From NCBI GenBank assembly GCA_023434205.1, contig JAEYTB010000232.1, positions 1 through 30,872 on the forward strand: 30,872 nt of DNA, written 5' to 3'. Below the pieces are notes generated by a model. The model was not told the DNA's origin. It did not search any database and worked only from the letters and a program-made list of their open reading frames with translations. Source of the DNA: Planctomycetota bacterium. GTDB lineage: Bacteria > Planctomycetota > Phycisphaerae > Phycisphaerales > UBA1924. Shown one piece after another: positions 1 through 8,245 of this stretch. How positions within the stretch are numbered: the stretch's first letter is position 1; every line of letters starts with the position of its first letter. The translations under genes were made by a program, and so were the position numbers.

Positions 1-1032
1 GAACTTCTCAAGCGGGAACTCGTGCGTGATGATCTCGTCCAGTTCGAGGCGTCCGGAGAGCAGCAGCTCTTCCATCTGGTACCACGTCTCGAACATCTTG
101 CGGCCATTGATGCCCAGGACCGTCGCGCCCTTGAACACCACGTGCTCCGTGATGTTCCACGTGATCGGCTTGCTCGGGATGCCCAGGATCGCGGCGGTGC
201 CGCCGTTGCGCAGGGCGCGGAACCCCTGGTCGAAGGCCGAGGGGGCGCCGGACATCTCGAGCAGCACATCGACACCCTCGCCGCGGGTGGCCTGCTTGAT
301 GTCCTGAATGAACCCGTCGCCCTTGCGGACGTCGAAGGCCTCGACGGCCCCGAGCTTGCGGGCCAGGTCCAGGCGGGGCGGGTTGATGTCCGTGGCAAAG
401 ATCCGGCTGGCGCCCGCGGCCTTGGCCACCGTCACCGCCATGAGCCCGATGATGCCCGTCCCGCTCACCAGCACGCTCTTGGCCGAGACGTTCGCGGCCA
501 TCACCGTGTGCACGGCGTTGCCGAGCGGGTCCAGCACCGCGGCGACCTTGTCGGGGATGCTGGGGTGGACCGGCCAGACGTTCTCCTCGGGGACGACGAC
601 GTACTCGGCAAAGCAGCCGTCGCGGTCGATGCCGACGATGCGGGTATCGCTGGCGATGTGGGCGTTGCCGGTGCGGCTGTTGAAGTCCACGCCCGCGGTG
701 ATGTGCCCCTCCGCCGAGACGCGCAGCCCCGGCTTGTAGCGGGTCACGGCGGACCCGACCTCCTCGATGATCCCCACGAACTCGTGCCCGGTGACGATGC
801 CCACCGGGATCCGCCCCGCCGCCCACTGGTCCCACTCCCAGATGTGGCGGTCGGTCCCGCAGATGCCCGCCTTCTTCACGCGGATGAGCACGTCCCGCGG
901 CCCGACGCCCGGCTGCGGCCGCGCCCCGTCAAACTTCAGCTCGGGCCCGGCGTGGTGCTTGACCAGCGCCCGCATGGTGCGGCCGGAGGCGGGGGGGACG
1001 ACAACAACCGGGGACTTGGAGAGGGTGGTCAT
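1..1032 (-). CDS. tdh: L-threonine 3-dehydrogenase (Tdh), zinc-dependent MDR family, C-terminus cut by window edge
   Basis: NAD-dependent oxidation of L-threonine to 2-amino-3-ketobutyrate, a cytosolic step of threonine breakdown to glycine. The ATG at 1032 is preceded by AGGA, and 344 codons are open to position 1, ending in THEFPLEKF, a typical near-C-terminal Tdh segment, so only a few tens of residues are missing. Visible motifs are ICGTD with catalytic zinc ligand Cys58, GHEF with His83/Glu84, GHIT with His110, FAEY, DPLGNAVHT and the Rossmann SGTGIIGLMA. The Tdh-specific MSGAP and GRKMFETWY segments separate it from generic alcohol dehydrogenases. Odd point: the four cysteines that hold the structural zinc (E. 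coli Cys93/96/99/107) are Ala113, Asp116, Ser119 and Ala127 here, while the flanking sequence aligns without gaps. It is divergent from the secretion operon across a 218-bp gap. Confidence 0.93.
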   Translation of the reverse strand, partial: MTTLSKSPVVVVPPASGRTMRALVKHHAGPELKFDGARPQPGVGPRDVLIRVKKAGICGTDRHIWEWDQWAAGRIPVGIVTGHEFVGIIEEVGSAVTRYKPGLRVSAEGHITAGVDFNSRTGNAHIASDTRIVGIDRDGCFAEYVVVPEENVWPVHPSIPDKVAAVLDPLGNAVHTVMAANVSAKSVLVSGTGIIGLMAVTVAKAAGASRIFATDINPPRLDLARKLGAVEAFDVRKGDGFIQDIKQATRGEGVDVLLEMSGAPSAFDQGFRALRNGGTAAILGIPSKPITWNITEHVVFKGATVLGINGRKMFETWYQMEELLLSGRLELDEIITHEFPLEKF

Positions 1033-1179
1033 GAAAGGATCCTGGGTGCGCTCGTGGTCCGGTGCTCCCTCATTGTTGGAGGGCAGTCACGTTCCGAGCC
1101 GTTCCCCGCGGGCGTCCGAGCAAAGCCGTTCCAGTATCGGGCTTTGTCAGGAGCAGTTCTCACCCCATCCCACGCCATT

Positions 1180-1202
1180 CATGGGGGTTTCTCAACCCCA
1201 TG
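1180..1202. promoter_or_regulatory. Imperfect hairpin upstream of the secretion operon
   Basis: CATGGGG on the left pairs with CCCCATG on the right; with one bulged G the stem extends through TT/AA to about nine pairs around a TCTC loop. It lies between the divergent tdh and gspF starts. It could be a protein-binding dyad or an RNA hairpin; no function can be assigned from sequence. Confidence 0.35.
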
Positions 1203-1236
1203 TCCCCTACCCGCCCGCGCCGCCCCGAACACCCAC

Positions 1237-1250
1237 TAGACTTGCTCCCA
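1237..1250 (+). promoter_or_regulatory. Candidate -10 hexamer for a leaderless gspF transcript
   Basis: TAGACT at 1237-1242 sits 8 nt before the gspF ATG, and no Shine-Dalgarno is visible there. This spacing would put the transcription start at or next to the start codon. The same layout recurs before several other genes in the window (see findings). No convincing -35 is visible. Confidence 0.4.
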
Positions 1251-2468
1251 ATGACAGGCGTGAGCCGGGCCACTCCCTCCACCCAGTACTTGTACCTGGC
1301 CGCCAAGCCCGACGGCGGGCGGACGCTGGGGGTGCGCAAGGCCCGCAATGCCAAGCACCTTTCTGAGGACCTCCGACGTCAGCGGCTGGTGGCCCTCAAG
1401 ACCTGGACCCTCCCCGGCTGGGCGGGCCGGGACGACAAGGTGTCCCTCAAGGACCAGTCCGAGCTGCATCTCCAACTCGCCCAGCTTCTTAGCCGCGCGG
1501 TCCCCCTGGTCGAGGCCCTGGAGGTCACGGCGTCGGCGGTCGCACCCCGTACCCGCCCCCGGGTCGAGCGGATGCGGGAGATGGTCGCCGCGGGCAGCAG
1601 CTTCTCGGACGCCTCGGAAGCGGTGGGGGTGTTCGACAAGGTGACGATCGCGGTGTACCGCTCGGCGGAGCGCAGCGGCGACCTCGCCGGCGCCGCCAAG
1701 CAGCTCGCCCATACAACCCGCCGCCAGCTCGCCATTTCCGGCAAGGTCGGCACCCTGCTGATTTACCCGGCGATCGTGATGTCGCTGAGTTTCTTCGTTG
1801 CGCTGTTCATGCTCACCGTGATTGTCCCCCGCATCGGCAAGGCCCTGGAGGCCAGCAACGCCGAGCTGCCGTGGGTGACCAAGCAGATGGTGGCGGTCGG
1901 GACCACGCTCGCGGACAACTTCCTGTGGATGGGGCTCGCCTTTGCGCTGCTGGTGGTGGTCGTGATCGCGCTGCGCGACAAGATCGCCGCCGCGGCGATG
2001 CGCTTCGCCCGTGTGGCCCCGATCCTGAAGGACGTTGTCCTGACGCAGGAGGCGGCCCGCTTCTTCACCGTCATGGCCGCGATGACCCGGGCCGGCGTGA
2101 ACCTCGCCGACGCCCTGGGCGTGGCCTCCAACACGATCGGCCACCCCCGCCTGCGCCAGCAGCTCACCATGCTGCGCACGCGCCTGATCGAGGGCGGGGT
2201 GCTCCGCGTGCTGATCGACTCCGTGGACGCCTTCCCGCTGGCGACCCGCCGGCTGCTGATCGCCGCCGAGCGGTCGGGAGATCTTGAGAGCGCCTTCGGG
2301 ACGCTGGCCGATGACATGGCGGTGGAGTTGGACAGGAAGAGCACCCGGGCGTTGGCCGCGCTGGAGCCGGTGCTGATCGTGTTCATGTTCCTGGTGATCG
2401 GCAGCCTGGTGCTGGCGATCATGGTGCCCCTGATCAAGTCCGCCGCGAATGCCGGCGGGAGCCTGTAA
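1251..2468 (+). CDS. gspF: Type II secretion inner-membrane platform protein GspF (GspF/PilC family)
   Basis: 405 aa, the usual length for GspF. It forms the polytopic inner-membrane platform that couples the cytoplasmic ATPase to pseudopilus assembly. Two related cytoplasmic helical domains are visible (about residues 65-185 and 265-385), each starting with a short Q/EA..F.xxLA segment and containing an ERSGDL motif (AERSGDLAGAA and AERSGDLESAF). Hydrophobic segments follow each domain (about 185-205 and 380-400), plus one near 225-245. The frame is open upstream to 1062, but the ATG at 1251 is chosen because the upstream translation is not protein-like and TAGACT sits 8 nt before it. It is the first gene of the operon; an adjacent gspE is absent. 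Confidence 0.9.
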   Translation: MTGVSRATPSTQYLYLAAKPDGGRTLGVRKARNAKHLSEDLRRQRLVALKTWTLPGWAGRDDKVSLKDQSELHLQLAQLLSRAVPLVEALEVTASAVAPRTRPRVERMREMVAAGSSFSDASEAVGVFDKVTIAVYRSAERSGDLAGAAKQLAHTTRRQLAISGKVGTLLIYPAIVMSLSFFVALFMLTVIVPRIGKALEASNAELPWVTKQMVAVGTTLADNFLWMGLAFALLVVVVIALRDKIAAAAMRFARVAPILKDVVLTQEAARFFTVMAAMTRAGVNLADALGVASNTIGHPRLRQQLTMLRTRLIEGGVLRVLIDSVDAFPLATRRLLIAAERSGDLESAFGTLADDMAVELDRKSTRALAALEPVLIVFMFLVIGSLVLAIMVPLIKSAANAGGSL

Positions 2469-2480
2469 AAGCCGAACAAA

Positions 2481-2494
2481 CCCGCCCGGGCGGG
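2481..2494 (+). promoter_or_regulatory. GC palindrome between gspF and gspG
   Basis: CCCGCCCGGGCGGG is a perfect 14-nt palindrome 12 nt after the gspF stop and about 40 nt before gspG. It has no T-tract, so it is not a classical terminator. It might act as an RNA stability element that separates low expression of the platform protein from high expression of the major pseudopilin; that role is inference. Confidence 0.4.
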
Positions 2495-2535
2495 CAACAA
2501 CCCCGGTGGAACAAGCCTGTTAGGAGACCTCGCCC

Positions 2536-2934
2536 ATGGCCCGCCAGACCCGTCCCCGCCGCCGCGCCTTCTCGCTCCTGGAGCTCATGCTCGTGATCGC
2601 CATCATGGGCATCCTGATGGCGGTGGTGGGCATCAACGTGATGGGCTCGGGCGACCGGGCCAAGCAGCGCGCCACCGAGGCCACGCTGCGGACGGTCTCG
2701 ACCGCCCTGGAGGACTACCACCTGGCCAACAGCGCCTGGCCGCCGGACCTGCAGGTCCTGATCACCGCCAAGTACCTGAAGGACATGAAGCTCGCCGACG
2801 GCTGGGGCTCGGCCCTGCTCTACGACCCCCGCCCGATCAACGAGAGCCAGCCCTACGCGCTGGGCTCTTCCGGCAAGGACAAGAGCGCCGGCAACGAGGA
2901 CGACATCAACTACTGGAACCTGAACAAGCAGTAA
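2536..2934 (+). CDS. gspG: Major pseudopilin GspG
   Basis: 132 aa, near the usual GspG length. It is the main subunit of the periplasmic pseudopilus. The prepilin signal is RRRRAF-SLLELMLVIAIMGILM: a basic leader, cleavage before Phe, Glu at position +5, then a hydrophobic helix. The residue before the cleavage site is Ala rather than the usual Gly. The C-terminal part carries the GspG signature: a Pro-rich loop (SAWPPDLQVL), DGWGSALLYDPR, and an acidic Ca-binding loop (YALGSSGKDKSAGNEDDINYW). The start has a good TAGGAG ribosome site 9 nt upstream. This gene makes a true type II secretion-like assembly more likely than a type IV pilus. Confidence 0.93.
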   Translation: MARQTRPRRRAFSLLELMLVIAIMGILMAVVGINVMGSGDRAKQRATEATLRTVSTALEDYHLANSAWPPDLQVLITAKYLKDMKLADGWGSALLYDPRPINESQPYALGSSGKDKSAGNEDDINYWNLNKQ

Positions 2935-2962
2935 CCGCGCCCGGCGGCGCGAGAGGCACAGG

Positions 2963-3586
2963 GTGGAACCCGCGAAGATCAACCCACAGCGCAGGAGGCG
3001 GGGCCTCACCTTCATCGAGACGGTGTGCGCGGTCGCCCTCCTGGGCATCGTCGCCGCGACCGTCTTCGGCGCCTTCAACTCCATCCTCAGCACGCAGAAG
3101 GTCCAGCAGCACCGCCTCAACGCCATGGAGTTGGCCAACCGCCTTGTCCTTGAGTACCTCGACGACAAGGAGACCATGCCCGCCGCGGGCCTGCCGCTGC
3201 TCTACGACAACACCAGCTTCCGCTGGGAGCTGCGCGAGATCCCCGTCCGCCTCGAGCCCGCCCGGCCTGACATTGCCGAGGAGCGCGCCCTGGCGACGCC
3301 CGTGAGCGTGGACCGGATGCAGGCCATCGCCGTGCGCGTGTGGCTGAGCGAGGAATCCGGCGGCAGCTTCGCGTACGACCCCGCCGTCCCCGCCGTGTCC
3401 CTCACGCGCCTGATGGACCCCATCGCGCTCCGCAACCCCGACACCACGATCCGACTGGCCCAGAACCCGGCCAAGCAGGCCGAGCTGCTCGACCGCTTCC
3501 GCAACGTCGGCCGCAACACCGGCGCCGGGCGGTCGCGCCGCCCCGCCATGCCCACGCCCTCCAACCCCGCTGGGGGCGCCAAGTGA
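2963..3586 (+). CDS. gspI: Minor pseudopilin, GspI-like
   Basis: 207 aa with a GTG start preceded by AGAGG. The N-terminus is a class III prepilin signal: a run of arginines, then RRRRG-LTFIETVCAVALLGIVA with Glu at +5. The following NAMELANRLVLEYL resembles the GspI segment after the hydrophobic helix (A..LA......). It is longer than typical GspI (about 120 aa) because of a low-complexity C-terminal tail rich in Arg, Pro and Ala. The order G, I, J, K supports the assignment. The identity within the minor pseudopilins rests on position and this short motif, so GspH cannot be fully excluded. Confidence 0.72.
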   Translation: MEPAKINPQRRRRGLTFIETVCAVALLGIVAATVFGAFNSILSTQKVQQHRLNAMELANRLVLEYLDDKETMPAAGLPLLYDNTSFRWELREIPVRLEPARPDIAEERALATPVSVDRMQAIAVRVWLSEESGGSFAYDPAVPAVSLTRLMDPIALRNPDTTIRLAQNPAKQAELLDRFRNVGRNTGAGRSRRPAMPTPSNPAGGAK

Positions 3587-4896
3587 ACCGGCGCGGCTTC
3601 ACACTCCTCGAAACGATGATGGCCACGGCCATCGCCAGCGTGGTGGTGCTCGCCTGCGTGATGTTCATGTACGCCATGAACCGCACCGACGCATCCATGG
3701 AAGTCCGGGCCCAGCAACGCTCGTCGCTGGGCCGCATTCGCACCGTCATGCACCGCACGTTCAGCTCGCTGCTGATGTCGGATGAGTCGCGCCCTACGGG
3801 CGCCGAACTCGATAACCTCGTCGGCGGCCAGCTCAACCAGCGGATCAACGCCGGACCCCGCACCACGCCCACCGCGACCCCGGTCGCCACCACCGCCAGC
3901 GACAAGGGCGCGCCAGAGGCCAAGGCCGAGGCGGACCAGCCCGGCGCCGCCGCCGACGCACAACGCCCCGGCCCGCCGCTCAAGCAGCCCAAGCCCCCGC
4001 CGGTCCCGCGCATCATCCTGGGCGTTGATTCAAGCAAGACCGGCACGTACCTCTTCCAGAGCACGCGCGACGCCCCGGTGATGGAGATGAACCCGCAGCG
4101 GCTCGAGGTGGTCCTGCACCGCTCGCCGATCCCCGAGGCCGTGATCGACCCGATGGACATGCCCCTCCCCACGCGGTCGGCGCGCCGGCGCGAGGAGCAG
4201 CGCCGTAGCGAGGCCGAGGCCCAGAACAGCAGCACCGCGCCGAGCGCGACCAGCACCGCCCGCCCGCTCACACCCCAGGACGAGGAGGAAACCCCCGACG
4301 ACTCCGCGCTCCCCGTCCGCGCCGTCCGCGGCGCCTTCGAGCTCTTCCCCCAGCCGCCCCGGGGCTACCGCCCGCCGGGCCTCCCCGCCGCCCCGCTCAA
4401 CCTCGACGGCTCCTTCGAGCCCACCGGCCTCTGGGAGCTGTGGTGGGTCCCGCTCCGGCCGCCGGGGATCGACCCCGAGACGATGACCGGCAACGAGTAC
4501 CTCTTCTCCGGCCTCTCGCGCCCGTACTTCATCGCCGGGGACCTCAAGTACGCGCGCTGGACGGTGTTCATCGCCAACGGCAAGCGCTCGGACCTGCTCT
4601 CCACGTGGACCGGCGACCTGCCCGCGTACGTGGAGATGGCCGTCGAGACCTCCGCCGGGCTCAAGTCTAACTGGATGTTCGAGGTGGACTGGGCCGTGGG
4701 GCCGGAGGTCGCCCGCCGGCCCGAAAAGGACGACACCGCCCGCCGCGCCACCACCGCCGGGCAGAACGCCGACGGCGGCGCCGCGGTCAACCGCACCGAC
4801 TCCCCGATCATCCGCAGCGGCGGCGCCCGCCCCATGCCCTCGCCCACCCGCCCCAGCGCGGGCCAGAAGCGTGAAGACCGCAAGGGGGCCAAGTGA
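3583..4896 (+). CDS. gspJ: Minor pseudopilin, GspJ-like, with long low-complexity insert
   Basis: 437 aa from the GTG at 3583, which overlaps the previous stop as GTGA; the frame is open further upstream but only inside the preceding gene. The N-terminus is a prepilin signal (VNRRG-FTLLETMMATAIASVVV, Glu at +5). Residues about 85-145 form an Ala/Pro/Thr-rich linker, and about 205-240 a second charged and Ser/Thr-rich stretch, so the protein is about twice the size of typical GspJ (about 200 aa). The folded parts between them (for example GLWELWWVPLRPPG) read as beta-rich pseudopilin globular domain. Assignment is by operon position and prepilin signal. Confidence 0.7.
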   Translation: MNRRGFTLLETMMATAIASVVVLACVMFMYAMNRTDASMEVRAQQRSSLGRIRTVMHRTFSSLLMSDESRPTGAELDNLVGGQLNQRINAGPRTTPTATPVATTASDKGAPEAKAEADQPGAAADAQRPGPPLKQPKPPPVPRIILGVDSSKTGTYLFQSTRDAPVMEMNPQRLEVVLHRSPIPEAVIDPMDMPLPTRSARRREEQRRSEAEAQNSSTAPSATSTARPLTPQDEEETPDDSALPVRAVRGAFELFPQPPRGYRPPGLPAAPLNLDGSFEPTGLWELWWVPLRPPGIDPETMTGNEYLFSGLSRPYFIAGDLKYARWTVFIANGKRSDLLSTWTGDLPAYVEMAVETSAGLKSNWMFEVDWAVGPEVARRPEKDDTARRATTAGQNADGGAAVNRTDSPIIRSGGARPMPSPTRPSAGQKREDRKGAK

Positions 4897-5738
4897 ACCG
4901 CCCCCGCACCCTGCGGCGACGCTCCCCCGTGCGAAGGCGCGGCTTCGCCATGGCCATCGTCCTCATGCTGCTCATGGTCAGCGGCGTCATCCTCGCCTTC
5001 ATGTTCGACCGCCAGGGCACCCAGTCCCTCGCCGTGAAACGCGAGATGGACTCCTACGTCTTCCATCACGTCTCCCGCGGCATCCAGGAGGCGGTGGAAG
5101 CCTGGATCCGCAGCAACGGCAACAACCCCATCGCCACCGCCCTCACCGAGGACGGGCTGGCGTTCTCGCTCATCGTTGACGGCGGCCAGGTGGTGGATGT
5201 CTACTTCAAGGACGGGCAGGGCACCGCCTTGGCAGACTTCGCGGGGCTTACAGGCGAACCCCTGGACAACGCGGTGGACATCATCCACAACCTCCGCACC
5301 CGGCACGGCCGCAACGCCGCCAGGTTCATCCGGCGCGAGGGCCCCGTGGCGATCAGCGTCAACGAGGCGCCCGACGAGGTGCTGGAGGCCGTGATCGGCT
5401 CCGTGCTGGACCGGCTGGCCACCAACTCGCTCATCCGGGAGATTAAGGAAGCCCGCGAGCAGGACATCATGAGCCGCGACGCCCTCGACCAGGCCATCCG
5501 CCGGGCCGAGGTGCCCGCCGCGAGCCTCTCAAAGATTCAGGCGCTGCTCGCACCCGAGCCGGTGTTGTGGCAGGTTGTAGCCGAGGCCCGTCCGCCCGGG
5601 GGTGTGGGGCCCTCCCCGGCCCGCTACGGAGGCCTCGCCCTGGTGACCCCGACCGCCGCGGGCGGGCGGAACAAGTCCGCGGCACTCCAGCGTTCATCGT
5701 CCATGATCTCATGGGAAAACCTGACCGACCGCCAGTAG
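4893..5738 (+). CDS. gspK: Minor pseudopilin GspK-like
   Basis: 281 aa, GTG start overlapping the previous stop as GTGA. The N-terminus RRRG-FAMAIVLMLLMVSGVIL matches the GspK type, in which position +5 is hydrophobic rather than Glu, a hallmark of the pseudopilus-tip subunit. GspK is part of the tip complex with GspI and GspJ. Residues about 145-215 (ISVNEAPDEVLEAVIGSVLD, then a helical run) resemble the helix-hairpin-helix/SAM-like domain typical of GspK (INVNTAS.EVL). Length is close to the family norm of about 300 aa. Confidence is high for the family. Confidence 0.83.
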   Translation: MNRPRTLRRRSPVRRRGFAMAIVLMLLMVSGVILAFMFDRQGTQSLAVKREMDSYVFHHVSRGIQEAVEAWIRSNGNNPIATALTEDGLAFSLIVDGGQVVDVYFKDGQGTALADFAGLTGEPLDNAVDIIHNLRTRHGRNAARFIRREGPVAISVNEAPDEVLEAVIGSVLDRLATNSLIREIKEAREQDIMSRDALDQAIRRAEVPAASLSKIQALLAPEPVLWQVVAEARPPGGVGPSPARYGGLALVTPTAAGGRNKSAALQRSSSMISWENLTDRQ

Positions 5739-5747
5739 GATCGTTGT

Positions 5748-6656
5748 ATGAGCATGAGCGCACTCTCCAAGCAGAAGGCGGCCAACCTGACCCGCACGGC
5801 GCAGATCGCGCTGGCGCTGCTGGTGGTGGGCGCCGGCAGCGCGCTCGCCGTCTCGTGGCGATCCTCGGGCAAGGACGTCGAGCGCCCCGGGCCCCTCGAG
5901 GTGCCCGTCGCCGACCTGGGCCTCCGCAAGACGGCGGCACAGACCCATGACCTGGACCACTCCAGCGTCGCCGACCGCCTCGGCGCGGTCGCGAACCACC
6001 CCAAGCCCGTGCAGGCCGCGGCGACCCCCGCCACGGGCGCCGCTCCCCCGCCCACTGCTCCCGCGGACATCCGCTACCTCGGTGCCGTGGGCCTGGGCGC
6101 GACCAAGATGGCGCTGGTCTCGGAGGGTGGCAAGCAGAAGTTTGTCGGCGAGGGTGACTCTTTCGCCGGCGGCACCGTCGAGCGCATCACCGACAGCGAA
6201 GTGCGCATCGGCGGCTCGGCCAGCAAGACGCTCTCCCTCGCCAGCCGCAGCGCCGAGGTGCTGACCCGCGCGGGCCGCAACGCCCCGGGCTCCGCGGCGA
6301 ACCCGCCCGGCGCCCGCGCCGCCAACCCGAACCTCGCCAACGGACTCCAGGCCTACACCCCGCCGCCGCAGCAGGAGGTGATGGGCAAGCCCATGACCCA
6401 GGACGAGCTCAACTACCGGGCCCGCATGGACGTCCCCGACTACGTCCGCCCCGGCGAGGAGCACGACTTCATCTCCATTCGCGAGGACATCCGCAACTCC
6501 GAGAAGTTCAGCAGCGAGGCGGAGCTCAACGAGCTCGCCTCCAAGCGATGGGAGGAGAAGCGGGGCCCTTCACCCGAGATGCAGCAGTACCTCCAGGAAC
6601 GCGAGGCCGCCCGCAAGCTCGAAGAGGCGGGCAGAAAGCCGGGTGAGCCCCAGTGA
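5748..6656 (+). CDS. GspC/PilP-like periplasmic linker protein
   Basis: 302 aa. A short cytoplasmic leader and a single membrane anchor (about residues 18-36, TAQIALALLVVGAGSALAV) are followed by an Ala/Pro-rich periplasmic linker. A compact beta-rich segment comes next (about 104-150, starting RYLGAVGLGATKMALV and containing FVGEGDSF and RITDSEVRI). This matches the homology-region fold of GspC and PilP, which contact the secretin: short strands around a G..(V/M)A.V....G......G pattern. The charged, probably helical C-terminus is unusual. The ATG is preceded by TAGGAT, which could serve as an AGGA ribosome site or as a -10 hexamer. The role as inner-membrane/secretin linker is inferred from fold pattern and position between gspK and the L-like gene. 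Confidence 0.6.
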   Translation: MSMSALSKQKAANLTRTAQIALALLVVGAGSALAVSWRSSGKDVERPGPLEVPVADLGLRKTAAQTHDLDHSSVADRLGAVANHPKPVQAAATPATGAAPPPTAPADIRYLGAVGLGATKMALVSEGGKQKFVGEGDSFAGGTVERITDSEVRIGGSASKTLSLASRSAEVLTRAGRNAPGSAANPPGARAANPNLANGLQAYTPPPQQEVMGKPMTQDELNYRARMDVPDYVRPGEEHDFISIREDIRNSEKFSSEAELNELASKRWEEKRGPSPEMQQYLQEREAARKLEEAGRKPGEPQ

Positions 6657-8245
6657 GCGTCCGCGTCTGCTACCTCACCCGCGGCACGCTGGGCGCCTCC
6701 CTGCGCGCCCTCCGCCTTGTCGGCCACAGCTCCGACGAGCGGTGGCCCGACGGCGGCCAGGCCCCCGACATCGAGCACGCCGCGGCGTGGGTCCGCCAGC
6801 GCCTCAGCGCTGTCCGATCCGGCAACAGCCTCGCCCTGCTCTGCCTCGACATCGAGGGCAGCGTCTGCTCGTGGCTCAACACCCCGGGCGGGAACCCCGC
6901 GCTGGTCGCCGCCATCGCCCGCGGCGGGGCGCTTGGCGACCCCGATGCGCCCATGCGCCCCGGCGCCTCGCCCGTCGAGTTCTACGCGGGCGACGCCTAC
7001 GCCTCCTCCATCCAGCCGCTCGACCGTCCCTCCGCCGCGGTCCCGCGCCGCACCCCGGTGCTCTCGGTCGGCGATGTCCCCGCCCGGCTCCTGCTCGACG
7101 CGCTCGACCGGCTCAGCATCAACGTTGAGGCCTGCGCGACGCTGTGGCACGTCATGGCCCACGCGTGGGACCCGGGCGCGCCCCGCGCCGGCGCCCCGGA
7201 GATGGACGCCGCCGCGGCGGACGGTGCGCCGATCACCGGCGTCGTGCTGGTTGATGTCGAGAACGCCCGCCTGCTGTGGACGTGGTCCCGCGCCGGGCGG
7301 CTTCTCGTCGCCGGCTCCAGCCGTCTGCGCCGCCCGCAGCCCGACGCCAACGCGCTCGCCACCCCCGACGACGCCGAGCAGCCGCCCGCCGTCAACTACG
7401 GGCCCGACGATGTGGCCCGCCTGACGGTTGAGTGGCTCTCGTGGGCCGCGCAGGTCGGGCAGGCGCCCTCGCGGTTCGTGTGCATCCTGCCCGACGCCGC
7501 CCAGGCCGGCCCCCTCGGCCGTGCGATCGGCCAGGCGTGGACCGGCTCGAGCGTCGATGTCGTTGTGAGACCCGACCCGGTCGGCGAGACGCTCGCCCGC
7601 GTGGTCGCGCAGCTCGACAACACGCCCTCCACGGCAGACGACGACCCGCAGCTCGCACTCGTAGAGCTCTCCAGCCGCCCCGGCCGCTCGCACCGCAGGC
7701 TCTACATGTGGTGGTCGGGCGCGGTGGCCGTCGCGGCCCTGGCCCTGGGTTTCTTCGGCTGGCAGCTCAACGCGAGCGCGGCCCAGGCCGAGGAGGCGGC
7801 GCAGCTCTGGACCTCGCGGACCGACGAGGCGATCAAGAGCGTGATGCCCGAGGCCCGCCCCGCGCCCGGCCGCAGCACCTTCGACCTGCTCAAGGACGAG
7901 GTCGCCCGACGCAAGAAAGAGCTGCAGCGGCCCAACACCGGCACCGAGGTCGTCATGCCCATCCTGGAGGAGCTCGAGACGATCTCCTTCGTCGTGGGCA
8001 ACAACGGCTTCGAGCTTGAGTCCATCGAGCTGGACTCCCGCACCAGCCCCGGGTTCACCGTGATTACCAACACCACCCAGGAGGCCGAGGAGCTCGCCCA
8101 GGCCATCCGGCGCGTCGCGGGCTCGCACATCGAGACCTGGACCACCGAGTACCGGGCCGTGCAGGGCCGCAAGGAGGGTGAGGGCTCCAAGGTCCGCGCC
8201 CGCTTCATCGGCCAGTGGGAACGGCCGCAGGGGAACGCCCGATGA
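6653..8245 (+). CDS. GspL/PilMN-like inner-membrane assembly protein
   Basis: 530 aa, GTG start overlapping the previous stop as GTGA. A cytoplasmic part of about 345 residues is followed by one membrane span (about 352-370, WWSGAVAVAALALGFFGWQL). A periplasmic region follows with a coiled segment (about 375-430) and a small alpha/beta domain (about 440-515: VVMPILEELETISF, then IELDSRTSPGFTVITNTT). This architecture is that of GspL (or fused PilM-PilN), which links the ATPase to the GspM/PilO-like partner encoded next. The N-terminal actin-like ATPase motifs are not obvious, so the cytoplasmic half is divergent. Assignment rests on topology, the ferredoxin-like C-terminus and the gene order K-C-L-M. 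Confidence 0.62.
   Translation: MSVRVCYLTRGTLGASLRALRLVGHSSDERWPDGGQAPDIEHAAAWVRQRLSAVRSGNSLALLCLDIEGSVCSWLNTPGGNPALVAAIARGGALGDPDAPMRPGASPVEFYAGDAYASSIQPLDRPSAAVPRRTPVLSVGDVPARLLLDALDRLSINVEACATLWHVMAHAWDPGAPRAGAPEMDAAAADGAPITGVVLVDVENARLLWTWSRAGRLLVAGSSRLRRPQPDANALATPDDAEQPPAVNYGPDDVARLTVEWLSWAAQVGQAPSRFVCILPDAAQAGPLGRAIGQAWTGSSVDVVVRPDPVGETLARVVAQLDNTPSTADDDPQLALVELSSRPGRSHRRLYMWWSGAVAVAALALGFFGWQLNASAAQAEEAAQLWTSRTDEAIKSVMPEARPAPGRSTFDLLKDEVARRKKELQRPNTGTEVVMPILEELETISFVVGNNGFELESIELDSRTSPGFTVITNTTQEAEELAQAIRRVAGSHIETWTTEYRAVQGRKEGEGSKVRARFIGQWERPQGNAR

Noticed and set aside
1236..2144. Long minus-strand open frame opposite gspF, and similar long antisense frames opposite most genes.
   Set aside because: They are shadows of GC-rich coding sequence: the translations are low-complexity, lack family motifs, and lie opposite well-supported genes.
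4200..4320. Possible frameshift or fusion inside the GspJ-like gene because of its abrupt low-complexity composition.
   Set aside because: The frame stays open, codon usage is unchanged, and globular sequence continues on both sides; a linker insertion is simpler.
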